A DNA stretch of 5,910 nt from Candidatus Mesolinea sp. UBA5823 (GCA_002417685.1 DICP01000117.1:1-5910), one strand, 5' to 3'; positions 1 to 5,910 are shown, numbered from the stretch's first letter. Made by a program: numbers and translations. The notes: generated by a model from the letters alone, not told the origin.

Positions 1-1
1 C

Positions 2-1075
2 CCGCTCACGTTCCAGTCCATCACCGGCCGCGCGGCTTATACCGACCAGGATTTGTGGTCAGGCCAGGGACATGTGGTGCATATCGGGTTAGCCCACGAA
101 GCAGATTTGTTGCTCATCGCTCCTGTGAGCGCTAATACTTTAGCTAAACTTGCCCATGGTATCGCTGACAACTTACTAAGCGTGACGGCATTAGCAGCCA
201 CTTGTATGGTGGTGCTTGCCCCAGCCATGGATGCCGGCATGTATGCCCACCCTGCCACCCAGCAAAATGTACAAGTGCTCAAAGAACGAGGAGCTGAGTT
301 GATAGGGCCGAGACCAGGCCACTTAGCCTCCGGGTTGGTCGGCTTGGGCCGCTTCGCCGAGCCGGAAACCATTCTCGCCCGTGTGCGTTTCTTGTTGGGC
401 AGGAATGGTAGGCTGGCGGGTAAGCGAATCCTCTTGACTGCAGGCCCAACCCAAGAAGCGTTAGACCCTGTGCGTTACATCAGCAACCGCTCCTCGGGCA
501 AGCAAGGTTACGCCATTGCCCAGGCGCTGCTGGATGAAGGAGCTACGGTCACCTTAGTGAGCGGACCCACAAACCTCCCCTACCCGGAAGCTGCACAAGT
601 CATCGAGGTTACTTCTGCAGCTGAGATGAAAGATGCTGTAATGACACATCTACAGGACAAAGACGCTTTCATCAGCGTGGCAGCTGTTGCTGATTTTACC
701 CCGAGCTCCACAGCCAGCGAAAAAATCAAAAAAACGGGGCAGAACCTGACTTTGGAGCTTGTGCCCACAGTGGACATCCTGCGCACAGTTTCAGAGGAGC
801 GCCAGCGCTCTAACCCGGGCATGCTTGTGATTGGCTTTGCTGCAGAGACAACCCAGACCTATGAAAACGCGCGTAAGAAATTGCAGGAAAAAGGGTTAGA
901 CTTAATAATAGCCAATGACGTAGGGCAGCCGCAACCCGTCTTTGGTGCGGATCAAAATAAGGTTACTTTTATCAGTGCTGATGGGGAGGTGAAGGAATTT
1001 CCCTGGATGCCAAAGTACGTTGTGGGAGAGAAATTAGCTGACTTTTTGATGCATAAATGGGATCAGATCGACTGA
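2..1075 (+). CDS. coaBC: CoaBC, phosphopantothenoylcysteine decarboxylase / phosphopantothenate-cysteine ligase (5'-partial)
   Basis: Bifunctional cytosolic enzyme of coenzyme A synthesis: CoaB joins cysteine to 4'-phosphopantothenate and CoaC (FMN) decarboxylates the product. The frame is open from base 2, and PLTFQSITGR before the TTG at 53 is already family sequence, so the start lies left of the window. I estimate about 50 residues are missing by comparison with E. coli Dfp (406 aa). CoaC part: HIGLA with the active-site His, the SANTLAKLA flavin region, then PAMD at 221-232 and LASGL at 323-337. The last two differ from E. coli PAMN and ACGD: the Asn is Asp and the clamp Cys is Ser. CoaB part begins near 425: TAGPT, DPVRYISNRSSGKQG (KMG in E. 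coli), AAVADF, EKIKK with the expected substrate Lys, GFAAET and ANDV. It ends in TGA at 1073-1075. Function is near certain; activity of the variant CoaC site is an inference from similar variants I recall in Bacteroidota. Confidence 0.95.
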   Translation, partial: PLTFQSITGRAAYTDQDLWSGQGHVVHIGLAHEADLLLIAPVSANTLAKLAHGIADNLLSVTALAATCMVVLAPAMDAGMYAHPATQQNVQVLKERGAELIGPRPGHLASGLVGLGRFAEPETILARVRFLLGRNGRLAGKRILLTAGPTQEALDPVRYISNRSSGKQGYAIAQALLDEGATVTLVSGPTNLPYPEAAQVIEVTSAAEMKDAVMTHLQDKDAFISVAAVADFTPSSTASEKIKKTGQNLTLELVPTVDILRTVSEERQRSNPGMLVIGFAAETTQTYENARKKLQEKGLDLIIANDVGQPQPVFGADQNKVTFISADGEVKEFPWMPKYVVGEKLADFLMHKWDQID

Positions 1076-1139
1076 ATTTGTATCCCGCAAGCATCCAGAT
1101 TATCTAAACTTGGGGCGGTTTCAACATGAGGCTCGGTAG

Positions 1140-1157
1140 AAAAACATAAATGTTTTT
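1140..1157 (+). terminator. Possible weak terminator hairpin after coaBC
   Basis: AAAAACAT (1140-1147) and ATGTTTTT (1150-1157) form a perfect inverted repeat, ending in a run of five T. It lies 65 bp after the coaBC stop, where a terminator would be expected. The stem has only one G-C pair and the loop must open to at least four bases, so it would be unstable. It could easily be chance in AT-rich DNA. Confidence 0.25.
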
Positions 1158-1300
1158 GACCAGAAAAAATGCAAAGCCTGCGTACATTACTTCAAGATGA
1201 ATTCGGGCTTATGAGCAGGTTCGTCAATTTTATTATGGCGAATAGCTGTTATTTATGAACCAAATATGTTTATATAATATGACAAATTATTAAGACTTGA

Positions 1301-1670
1301 ATGATGAAGCAAACTATTCATGCTTTTGATTCCGAGCTTCGAACCAATAACACCATCTCAAACATGAATATTGCCTCAGTCTAAGTTTCAAAAAACACAA
1401 AACTGGAAAATGAGATTCAATCCTTAATTGGAACTGATACCGATGATGGAGCTACAGATATAGAGTAATCCCTGCCAACATAGTGACAATGATTGTGTCC
1501 AGTTAAAGGCAACAATGACTCTCGGTGATATTGACATAAAAGTACTCCAATATTTAGTAAAACAAGAGAGTCAGGTTTATATCGTAACATTTGCATCTGA
1601 GGTTTCGGATTTTCCTCAGAAATTTGCTTAATTTGACGAAGCATTTAGCCCATTCCAGATACTTGATTAA
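1301..1670 (+). pseudogene. Probable remnant of a small protein gene, possibly with a PsbP/DcrB-like C-terminus
   Basis: Frame 2 reads from ATG 1301 (MMKQTIHAFDSEL...), meets one TAA at 1382, and continues protein-like (TKLENEIQSLIGTDTDDG) to TAG-less TAA at 1466. Frame 3 takes over from 1464 and reads through KVLQYLVKQESQVYIVTFAS to a TAA at 1629. It then continues FDEAFSPFQILD to TAA at 1668. Both interrupting TAA triplets are one base from CAA (Gln), and a single frameshift near 1464 would join the halves into about 120 residues. The end (YIVTFAS, an acidic/aromatic spacer, then F-x-x-F-x-x-F) resembles the closing strand and helix of PsbP/DcrB-like lipoproteins, which often end YxITxxA...F...F..i..SF. 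No ribosome binding site precedes 1301 and no signal peptide is seen, so the 5' end may be lost. Family assignment is a weak inference; the whole stretch could be non-coding. Confidence 0.3.
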
Positions 1671-1693
1671 CACAGATCGCTCTTACTAAAGAA

Positions 1694-1724
1694 TTTATAA
1701 GAGAAACCAAAACTTTGATATAAT
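1694..1724 (+). promoter_or_regulatory. Probable sigma-70-type promoter of the pyr operon
   Basis: A perfect TATAAT (1719-1724) lies 28 bp before the pyrC start. The best -35 candidate is TTTATA (1694-1699), which matches TTGACA at four of six positions with a 19-bp spacer, so the promoter rests mainly on its -10. Transcription would start near 1731, leaving a leader of only about 22 nt. That is too short for a transcription attenuator or a PyrR-binding stem-loop. Confidence 0.5.
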
Positions 1725-1739
1725 TGCTTAGCTTACTTC

Positions 1740-1744
1740 AAGGA
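1740..1744 (+). promoter_or_regulatory. Ribosome binding site of pyrC
   Basis: AAGGA sits 8 nt before ATG 1753. It decides that start over the in-frame ATG at 1768. An in-frame TAG at 1729-1731 rules out a longer N-terminus. Confidence 0.75.
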
Positions 1745-1752
1745 ACTTTTTC

Positions 1753-2784
1753 ATGATCTTTCCCGGAATGGTAGATGCTCACGTTCACTTGCGCACGCCT
1801 GGAGGTGAACACAAAGAGGATTTTCGCACCGGCAGCGCAGCTGCCTTAGCAGGCGGCTTCACCATGCTTTTGGCGATGCCTAACACCCAGCCGCCATTAG
1901 TCACTTTAGAAAGCTGGCAAAACGCACAGACCCGAGCTCAAAGCGAAAGTCTGTGCGATGTTTTTTTATATGCGGGCGCACCAGCCAACCACATGGATCA
2001 GCTGCCCGCTCTGGCTCAGCATGCTCCTGCACTAAAGATTTACATGGACCAAACTTACGGTCCCTTGTATGTACGCGGGCTGGCGAACCTGATGCCCATC
2101 TTTGCAGTTTGGCCAGCAGCCAAACCCATTTGCGTGCATGCAGAGGGCGAATCTGTTGCCTTAGCCATTGGGCTTGCTGCCATGTATAAAAAGCATGTGC
2201 ATATCTGCCATGTTTCCCGAAAGAGCGAAATTGAGTTGATTGCGCAAGCGAAAGCGTCTGGATTACCTGTGACCTGTGAGGTCACGCCGCACCATCTTTT
2301 CCTGACGGATGCCGATGCCGCCCGCTTAGGTCCTTATGGCGATGTGCGCCCTACGTTGGGAAGCGTTGAAGATCAAGAAGCGCTCTGGCAGCATCTCAAC
2401 TCCACCATTGACTGCATCGCCAGCGATCACGCCCCACATACGCGAGAGGAAAAAGAGCAGCCTGAAGGCAGTCCTCCAGGTGTGCCGGGGTTAGAATCTA
2501 CCCTGCCCCTCATGCTTACGGCAGCAGCTCAAGGCCGCCTTACCTACACTCGCCTCATCGAACTGCTCTCCACTAATCCTCGGCAGATTTTCAACCTGCC
2601 CGAGCAGGCTGATACTTATGTTGAAATTGACCCCGCAGCGACGTATACTTTTCCAGACCACCCACTCTATACCAAATGTGGCTGGTCGCCTTTCACGGGT
2701 ATGCTTATGACTGGCCGTGTCCAGCGCGTCGTTTTACGCGGGCAAGAGGTTGTCCGCGATGGAATTGTCCTAAATTATCGTTAG
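1753..2784 (+). CDS. pyrC: Dihydroorotase, short CAD-like type
   Basis: Zinc amidohydrolase that reversibly cyclises N-carbamoyl-L-aspartate to L-dihydroorotate, step 3 of UMP synthesis, in the cytosol. The protein has 343 residues. It opens almost directly at the first metal motif, so it lacks the N-terminal beta-sandwich part of the roughly 430-residue bacterial class I enzymes. Visible ligands: H10 and H12 (HVHL), K95 (the carboxylated Lys, LKIY), H129 (CVHAE), C152 and H153 (HICHV), E176 (CEVTPHH), D225 and H229 (SDHAPHT). Their spacing equals that recalled for human CAD dihydroorotase, including the third-zinc ligands Cys and Glu. T101 falls at the CAD active-site loop Thr, and Y102 replaces the loop Phe. 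It is the first gene of the operon, 23 bp ahead of pyrB. It is not an allantoinase or hydantoinase, judging from the HICHV and CEVTPHH blocks and the context. Confidence 0.95.
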   Translation: MIFPGMVDAHVHLRTPGGEHKEDFRTGSAAALAGGFTMLLAMPNTQPPLVTLESWQNAQTRAQSESLCDVFLYAGAPANHMDQLPALAQHAPALKIYMDQTYGPLYVRGLANLMPIFAVWPAAKPICVHAEGESVALAIGLAAMYKKHVHICHVSRKSEIELIAQAKASGLPVTCEVTPHHLFLTDADAARLGPYGDVRPTLGSVEDQEALWQHLNSTIDCIASDHAPHTREEKEQPEGSPPGVPGLESTLPLMLTAAAQGRLTYTRLIELLSTNPRQIFNLPEQADTYVEIDPAATYTFPDHPLYTKCGWSPFTGMLMTGRVQRVVLRGQEVVRDGIVLNYR

Positions 2785-2795
2785 ATACCTTTAAC

Positions 2796-2800
2796 AGGAG
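2796..2800 (+). promoter_or_regulatory. Ribosome binding site of pyrB
   Basis: AGGAG lies 7 nt before ATG 2808, in the 23-bp gap after the pyrC stop. It fixes the pyrB start there, rather than at the in-frame ATG at 2676 inside pyrC, which has no such site. Confidence 0.8.
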
Positions 2801-2807
2801 TATTATT

Positions 2808-3803
2808 ATGATTACACAAAAATTAGAACCTCTCTTTAAGCTGGAAAATTACCAGCGCCAACCCCGTTTTCAAAATGGTTTTTATCAACAAGATATTCTT
2901 TCCGTAAATCAATTTGGTAAAGAAAACTTAGACTATATCTTTGAGCGTGCCGATGAAATGAAGGCAATGGCTCACCAATGGGGAACTTGCGATTTGCTCA
3001 AGGATTACACCTTAGCATGTGTGTTTTATGAACCCAGCACGCGCACCAGCTCCTCTTTCATCTCAGCCATGGCTCGCTTAGGGGGTAAAGTCATCCCCAT
3101 CACCGAAGGCATCCAGTACTCGTCGGTCTCCAAAGGTGAATCGCTGATTGATAGCATTCTCACCCTCGAACAGTATTGCGACGTAATCGTTTTACGCCAT
3201 TCAGAAATCGGTTCTTCTGCTACCGCGGCTAAATATGCCAAGGTGCCAATCATCAATGCTGGTGATGGCGCTGGCGAGCACCCAACTCAGGCTTTGCTGG
3301 ACCTTTACACCATTCAGAGCGAATTGGGTCACATCGACGGACTGAAAGTAGCGATGGTAGGCGACTTACGTTACGGCCGCACCGTGCACAGCCTCACACG
3401 CTTGCTTTCCCAGTATGACGTTTCTTTGAGGTTTGTCTCACCTGAGACTTTACGCTTACCCATGGATCTGATGAATGACCTAATCGATAAAGGAATTAAA
3501 GTGCGGGAAACCAACAAAGTTTCAGATGTAATCGAGAACGCCGATGTGCTTTACGTTACCCGCATCCAAAAAGAGCGCTTCACGGACTTGGCGCAATATG
3601 AAGAGGTGAAAAACTACTTTGAAATTACACCGGAAGTGATGGCACAAGCCAAAGAAAAGATGATCGTGATGCACCCATTGCCACGGGTTGGTGAAATTCA
3701 TTACAAAGTGGACCGTGATCCGCGTGCTGCTTATTTCCGCCAGGTACAAAACGGCCTTTACATTCGTATGGCTTTATTAGCCGCTGTGCTCGGTCAAGCA
3801 TAG
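2808..3803 (+). CDS. pyrB: Aspartate carbamoyltransferase catalytic chain, CAD-like
   Basis: Condenses carbamoyl phosphate with L-aspartate to carbamoyl aspartate, the committed step of pyrimidine synthesis. It is expected to act as a cytosolic trimer. The protein has 331 residues. Carbamoyl-phosphate domain: S77-T78-R79-T80, K109 in the mobile loop (supplied by the neighbouring subunit), R130 and H158. Aspartate domain: R191 (YGRTVHS), R252 and Q254 (TRIQKERF), P290-L291 (HPLPRV). The STRTSSSF, AMARLGG, INAGDG and YIRMALLA blocks resemble animal CAD more than E. coli PyrB, which has STRTRLSF. About 22 residues precede the usual domain start (near FYQQDILSV), a small N-terminal extension of unknown role. 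No regulatory chain gene (pyrI) adjoins it. Its place directly after pyrC suggests a possible PyrB-PyrC complex, as in Aquifex and CAD, but that is inference. Confidence 0.96.
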   Translation: MITQKLEPLFKLENYQRQPRFQNGFYQQDILSVNQFGKENLDYIFERADEMKAMAHQWGTCDLLKDYTLACVFYEPSTRTSSSFISAMARLGGKVIPITEGIQYSSVSKGESLIDSILTLEQYCDVIVLRHSEIGSSATAAKYAKVPIINAGDGAGEHPTQALLDLYTIQSELGHIDGLKVAMVGDLRYGRTVHSLTRLLSQYDVSLRFVSPETLRLPMDLMNDLIDKGIKVRETNKVSDVIENADVLYVTRIQKERFTDLAQYEEVKNYFEITPEVMAQAKEKMIVMHPLPRVGEIHYKVDRDPRAAYFRQVQNGLYIRMALLAAVLGQA

Positions 3804-3814
3804 AGGGTAGCCTG

Positions 3815-5218
3815 ATGTACTTTATTCAAAAATTGGTAACAGCAATCGCTAAAAACGACAGCTTGTTGTGTGTGGGGTTAGACCCACAGGAAAAGTTCTT
3901 ACCCACCACTGGCGATATCTTCACCAGGCTTTCGGATTGGGGCAAGAACATCATTGATCAAACTGCAGATTTAGTTTGTTGCTATAAGCCCAACAGTGCC
4001 TTTTTTGAGCAGTTTGGACCTGCTGGTCTGCGCGCATTGCAAGAGATTATCAAGGGAATTCCAGAGGACATTCCTGTAATCCTCGATTTCAAACGGGGTG
4101 ATATTGGTTCTACTGCCCAAGCTTACGCACACGCGGCATATGCGCAATATAACGCTGACGCTGTTACGCTCAACCCCTACTTAGGCCAAGATAGCATCGC
4201 ACCTTTCTTAGAGGATCCTAACAAATTTGTGTTTTTACTCTGCCAAACCTCCAATCCTTCGGCTAACGCCATTCAAAACTATGGAACCCCACCACTTTAC
4301 GAATACATCGCCCAACTTTCCAAGACTTGGGGTACGCCGGAGCAAATCGGCTTGGTTGTAGGTGCTACCCAGCCCGAAGCGTTGCAACGTGTGCGCGATA
4401 TTTGCCCAGAAAGTTGGATTTTAGCACCTGGCGTGGGTGCCCAAGGTGGCGATTTGCAGCAAGCTCTATCCGCCGGTTTACGCTCAGATAAGTTGGGGCT
4501 GATCATCCCGGTTTCGCGCAGCATCATCGGAGCGGAAGACCCCAGGCGTGCTGCACAGGTCTTGCGTGATCAGATCACCAACACGCGGTTAGACCTTAAC
4601 CTCCCCCCTTATGATCCCTATCGGAATTTGGTCGATGGTCTATTTAGTACTGGATGCATCAAATTTGGCAGTTTTACTTTAGCTTCGGGTAATAAATCGC
4701 CTATTTACCTTGACCTTCGTCGGCTCGTCTCATACCCAAGCGTCTTAGACATGGTTGTGGATGCCTATATCGACAAGTTAATTGGCATGGAATATGACTA
4801 CCTGGCAGGCGTGCCTTATGCAGCTCTGCCCATAGCTGCCATTGCAGCTTCCAAGCTTAAGCGCCCCATGGTTTACCCCCGTAAAGAGATTAAGGAACAT
4901 GGTACCGCTCAAGCAGTAGAAGGCGTATTCCAGCCAGGGCAAAGCGCTGTCTTATTGGAGGATGTTATTACCAGCGGTGGGTCGATCCTGACAGCCGCAG
5001 AGACTTTGCGTGCAACTGGCTTGGATATTCATCAAGCGATAGTGCTTGTTGATCGCGAACAAGGCGGCAAAGCAGCACTCAAGGATCATGGCATTCAAAT
5101 CTCTTCTGTTCTTACCATGCAAGAAATTTTAGGGCGCCTTTACGCCCAAGGTAAACTTGACCAAACGACCTATCTGGAAGTACGCGCCTACCTCGCAGGA
5201 GAACATGCTAACACCTGA
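3815..5218 (+). CDS. pyrFE: Bifunctional orotidine-5'-phosphate decarboxylase / orotate phosphoribosyltransferase (PyrF-PyrE fusion)
   Basis: One 467-residue protein carrying the last two steps of UMP synthesis. Residues 1 to about 262 are a type-2 OMP decarboxylase: GLDP with D23, K58 (YKPN), the catalytic D91-x-K93-x-x-D96 in DFKRGDIG, and the phosphate-binding end PVSRSIIG with R235. After a short Pro/Tyr linker (about 260-268) comes the OPRT: KFGSF (283-287), SGNKSPIYLDLR (291-302), GVPYAALPIA (332-341), RKEIKEHG (356-363) and the PRPP motif LLEDVITSGGS (380-390). The OPRT looks like that of eukaryotic UMP synthase, but the domain order is reversed. The frame is unbroken across the junction and no internal stop or ribosome site splits the halves. 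GAGGG (3803-3807) lies 7 nt before ATG 3815, 11 bp after pyrB. A fused protein could pass OMP between sites, since OPRT makes OMP and the decarboxylase pulls the reaction forward. Confidence 0.95.
   Translation: MYFIQKLVTAIAKNDSLLCVGLDPQEKFLPTTGDIFTRLSDWGKNIIDQTADLVCCYKPNSAFFEQFGPAGLRALQEIIKGIPEDIPVILDFKRGDIGSTAQAYAHAAYAQYNADAVTLNPYLGQDSIAPFLEDPNKFVFLLCQTSNPSANAIQNYGTPPLYEYIAQLSKTWGTPEQIGLVVGATQPEALQRVRDICPESWILAPGVGAQGGDLQQALSAGLRSDKLGLIIPVSRSIIGAEDPRRAAQVLRDQITNTRLDLNLPPYDPYRNLVDGLFSTGCIKFGSFTLASGNKSPIYLDLRRLVSYPSVLDMVVDAYIDKLIGMEYDYLAGVPYAALPIAAIAASKLKRPMVYPRKEIKEHGTAQAVEGVFQPGQSAVLLEDVITSGGSILTAAETLRATGLDIHQAIVLVDREQGGKAALKDHGIQISSVLTMQEILGRLYAQGKLDQTTYLEVRAYLAGEHANT
5197..5201 (+). promoter_or_regulatory. 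Ribosome binding site of pyrD inside the end of pyrFE, with short spacing
   Basis: AGGAG lies only 3 nt before ATG 5205, closer than the usual 5-9 nt. The next in-frame ATG, at 5241, would remove residues typical of the family N-terminus and has no better site. The 5205 start is therefore kept, probably relying on coupling to translation of pyrFE. Confidence 0.6.
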
Positions 5219-5910
5219 GCTTAGCTGCAGCTTTTTGGGGATGAACCTCACTAACCCACTGGTATTAGCATCAGGGATCTTAGGCACCAGCGCCAGCTTG
5301 ATGGAGCGGGTGGCGCTCTCTGGAGCTGCTGCCATTACCGCTAAGAGTTGCGGACCAGAAGCACGCGCCGGGCATCCAAACCCTGTTACGGTTTCTTGGG
5401 AATATGGCGTGCTCAATGCTATCGGTCTGACCAACCCCGGGGCACACGCTGAAATACCTTTATTGCGTGAGACAAAACAGCGATTAGCAGCTTTAGGCGT
5501 GCCGCTCTTTGCCAGTATTTTTGCCCCTCGGCTAGAAGATTATGGCGAGGTTGCACGCATTATAGCGGAGGCTGAACCCGACCTGATTGAAGTGAATATA
5601 TCCTGCCCCAACGTAGCGAGTGAGTTTGGCACACCTTTTTCTGCAAGTGCGGAAAGCGCAGCAGCAGTTACACGCACCGTACGCAAAGCTGTAAACCTGC
5701 CTATAAGCATCAAGTTAGCCCCTAACGTGCCTGAGATCAGCCGAATAGCCCAAGCAGTAGTGGCAGAAGGTGCCGATGCCATCACCGCAATTAATACTAT
5801 GCCTGCAATGTTGATTGATGCTATAGCCACTAAGCCAGTCCTGAGTAACCGAACTGGTGGACTTTCCGGACCGGCACTCAAACCGATTGCCTTACGGTGC
5901 GTGTATGAAC
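5205..5910 (+). CDS. pyrD: Dihydroorotate dehydrogenase, class 1B (3'-partial)
   Basis: FMN enzyme that oxidises dihydroorotate to orotate, step 4 of UMP synthesis, in the cytosol. 235 codons are visible before the right edge, out of an expected 300-310. N-terminal strands and flavin contacts: NPLVLASG (17-24), AKSCGPE with K47, LNAIGLTNPG (70-79). The catalytic loop NISCPN (131-136) has C134 as the base, which marks class 1; class 2 enzymes use Ser. IKLAPNV and NRTGGLSGP follow, and the latter with KPIALR is typical of the NAD-linked 1B branch. Such enzymes normally need an iron-sulphur/FAD partner, PyrK, which is not in the window. The start overlaps the end of pyrFE by 14 bp in another frame, so the two are translationally linked. 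Subclass 1B is inferred from motifs; it could also be an archaeal-like variant of the same branch. Confidence 0.93.
   Translation, partial: MLTPELSCSFLGMNLTNPLVLASGILGTSASLMERVALSGAAAITAKSCGPEARAGHPNPVTVSWEYGVLNAIGLTNPGAHAEIPLLRETKQRLAALGVPLFASIFAPRLEDYGEVARIIAEAEPDLIEVNISCPNVASEFGTPFSASAESAAAVTRTVRKAVNLPISIKLAPNVPEISRIAQAVVAEGADAITAINTMPAMLIDAIATKPVLSNRTGGLSGPALKPIALRCVYE

Larger units (their letters stand above)
1076..1752. other. AT-rich 677-bp intergenic region between coaBC and pyrC
   Basis: No intact gene of convincing length is visible on either strand. The base composition is clearly more AT-rich than both flanks, and stops are frequent in all frames. From left to right it holds a short A/T inverted repeat (1140-1157), an unassigned stretch to about 1300 with an isolated TATAAT-like box at 1273-1278, a probable decayed reading frame (1301-1670), and the pyrC promoter and ribosome binding site (1694-1752). 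I see no tRNA, no transposase remnant, no terminal inverted repeats and no PyrR-type attenuator. Confidence 0.7.

Noticed and set aside
53..55. TTG as the start codon of coaBC
   Set aside because: The frame is open back to base 2 and the preceding residues (PLTFQSITGR) are typical CoaC sequence, so the gene simply runs off the left edge.
37..372. Minus-strand open frame opposite coaBC, and similar ones opposite the pyr genes
   Set aside because: They lie opposite strongly supported conserved genes, and their translations show low-complexity Ala/Ser/Thr composition typical of antisense shadows.
1335..1350. TTCGAA-containing stretch resembling a minus-strand tRNA T-loop
   Set aside because: The flanking bases do not pair into a T-stem, and no acceptor or anticodon arm can be drawn.
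1596..1620. Inverted repeat TCTGAGG / CCTCAGA as a terminator or regulatory hairpin
   Set aside because: It is a 7-bp stem with an 11-nt loop and no T-run after it. It lies within the likely decayed reading frame, 130 bp before pyrC and upstream of the promoter, so it would not be in the leader.
1417..1644. Minus-strand open frame of 75 residues in the intergenic region
   Set aside because: It has no recognisable motif and no clear ribosome site. It is antisense to a plus-strand stretch that looks more protein-like.
1187..1742. Ten-base direct repeat TTACTTCAAG at 1187-1196 and 1733-1742
   Set aside because: It occurs only twice, 546 bp apart, without extension or symmetry. Chance is likely in AT-rich DNA.
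2676..2807. Longer PyrB starting at an ATG inside pyrC
   Set aside because: The 44 extra residues are an out-of-frame reading of pyrC and have no ribosome site. AGGAG at 2796-2800 supports ATG 2808.

Overview
The window is a bacterial chromosomal segment dominated by a pyrimidine (UMP) biosynthesis operon, all on the + strand. The mix of traits suggests a Chloroflexota-like (Anaerolineae-like) bacterium. These traits are an OMP decarboxylase-orotate phosphoribosyltransferase fusion with a type-2 decarboxylase, a class 1B dihydroorotate dehydrogenase, and a CoaBC carrying PAMD and LASGL in place of PAMN and ACGD. The taxonomic guess is inference from remembered family patterns. No marker gene is present to confirm it.

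Layout: (1) 2-1075 is the 3' part of coaBC (coenzyme A synthesis), cut by the left edge. (2) 1076-1752 is an AT-rich gap of 677 bp without an intact gene. It holds a weak A/T hairpin after coaBC, a stretch (about 1301-1670) that reads like a decayed small gene once two stops and a frameshift are allowed for, and the promoter and ribosome binding site of the pyr operon at its right end. (3) 1753-5910 is pyrC (dihydroorotase), pyrB (aspartate carbamoyltransferase), a pyrF-pyrE fusion and pyrD (cut by the right edge). Gaps are 23 bp and 11 bp, and pyrD overlaps the fusion gene by 14 bp, so these four genes are very probably one transcript.

Together the operon covers steps 2 to 6 of de novo UMP synthesis. 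PyrB makes carbamoyl aspartate, PyrC cyclises it to dihydroorotate, PyrD oxidises that to orotate, the PyrE half adds phosphoribose, and the PyrF half decarboxylates OMP to UMP. Carbamoyl phosphate synthetase (carAB), the electron-transfer partner pyrK and the ATCase regulatory subunit pyrI are not in the window.

The most interesting point is evolutionary. The dihydroorotase and the ATCase resemble the corresponding domains of animal CAD, and lie in the CAD order (DHOase then ATCase). The OPRT half resembles that of eukaryotic UMP synthase, yet is fused in the opposite order to a bacterial/archaeal type-2 decarboxylase. I see no mobile element, CRISPR array, RNA gene, defence system or wholly new system here.
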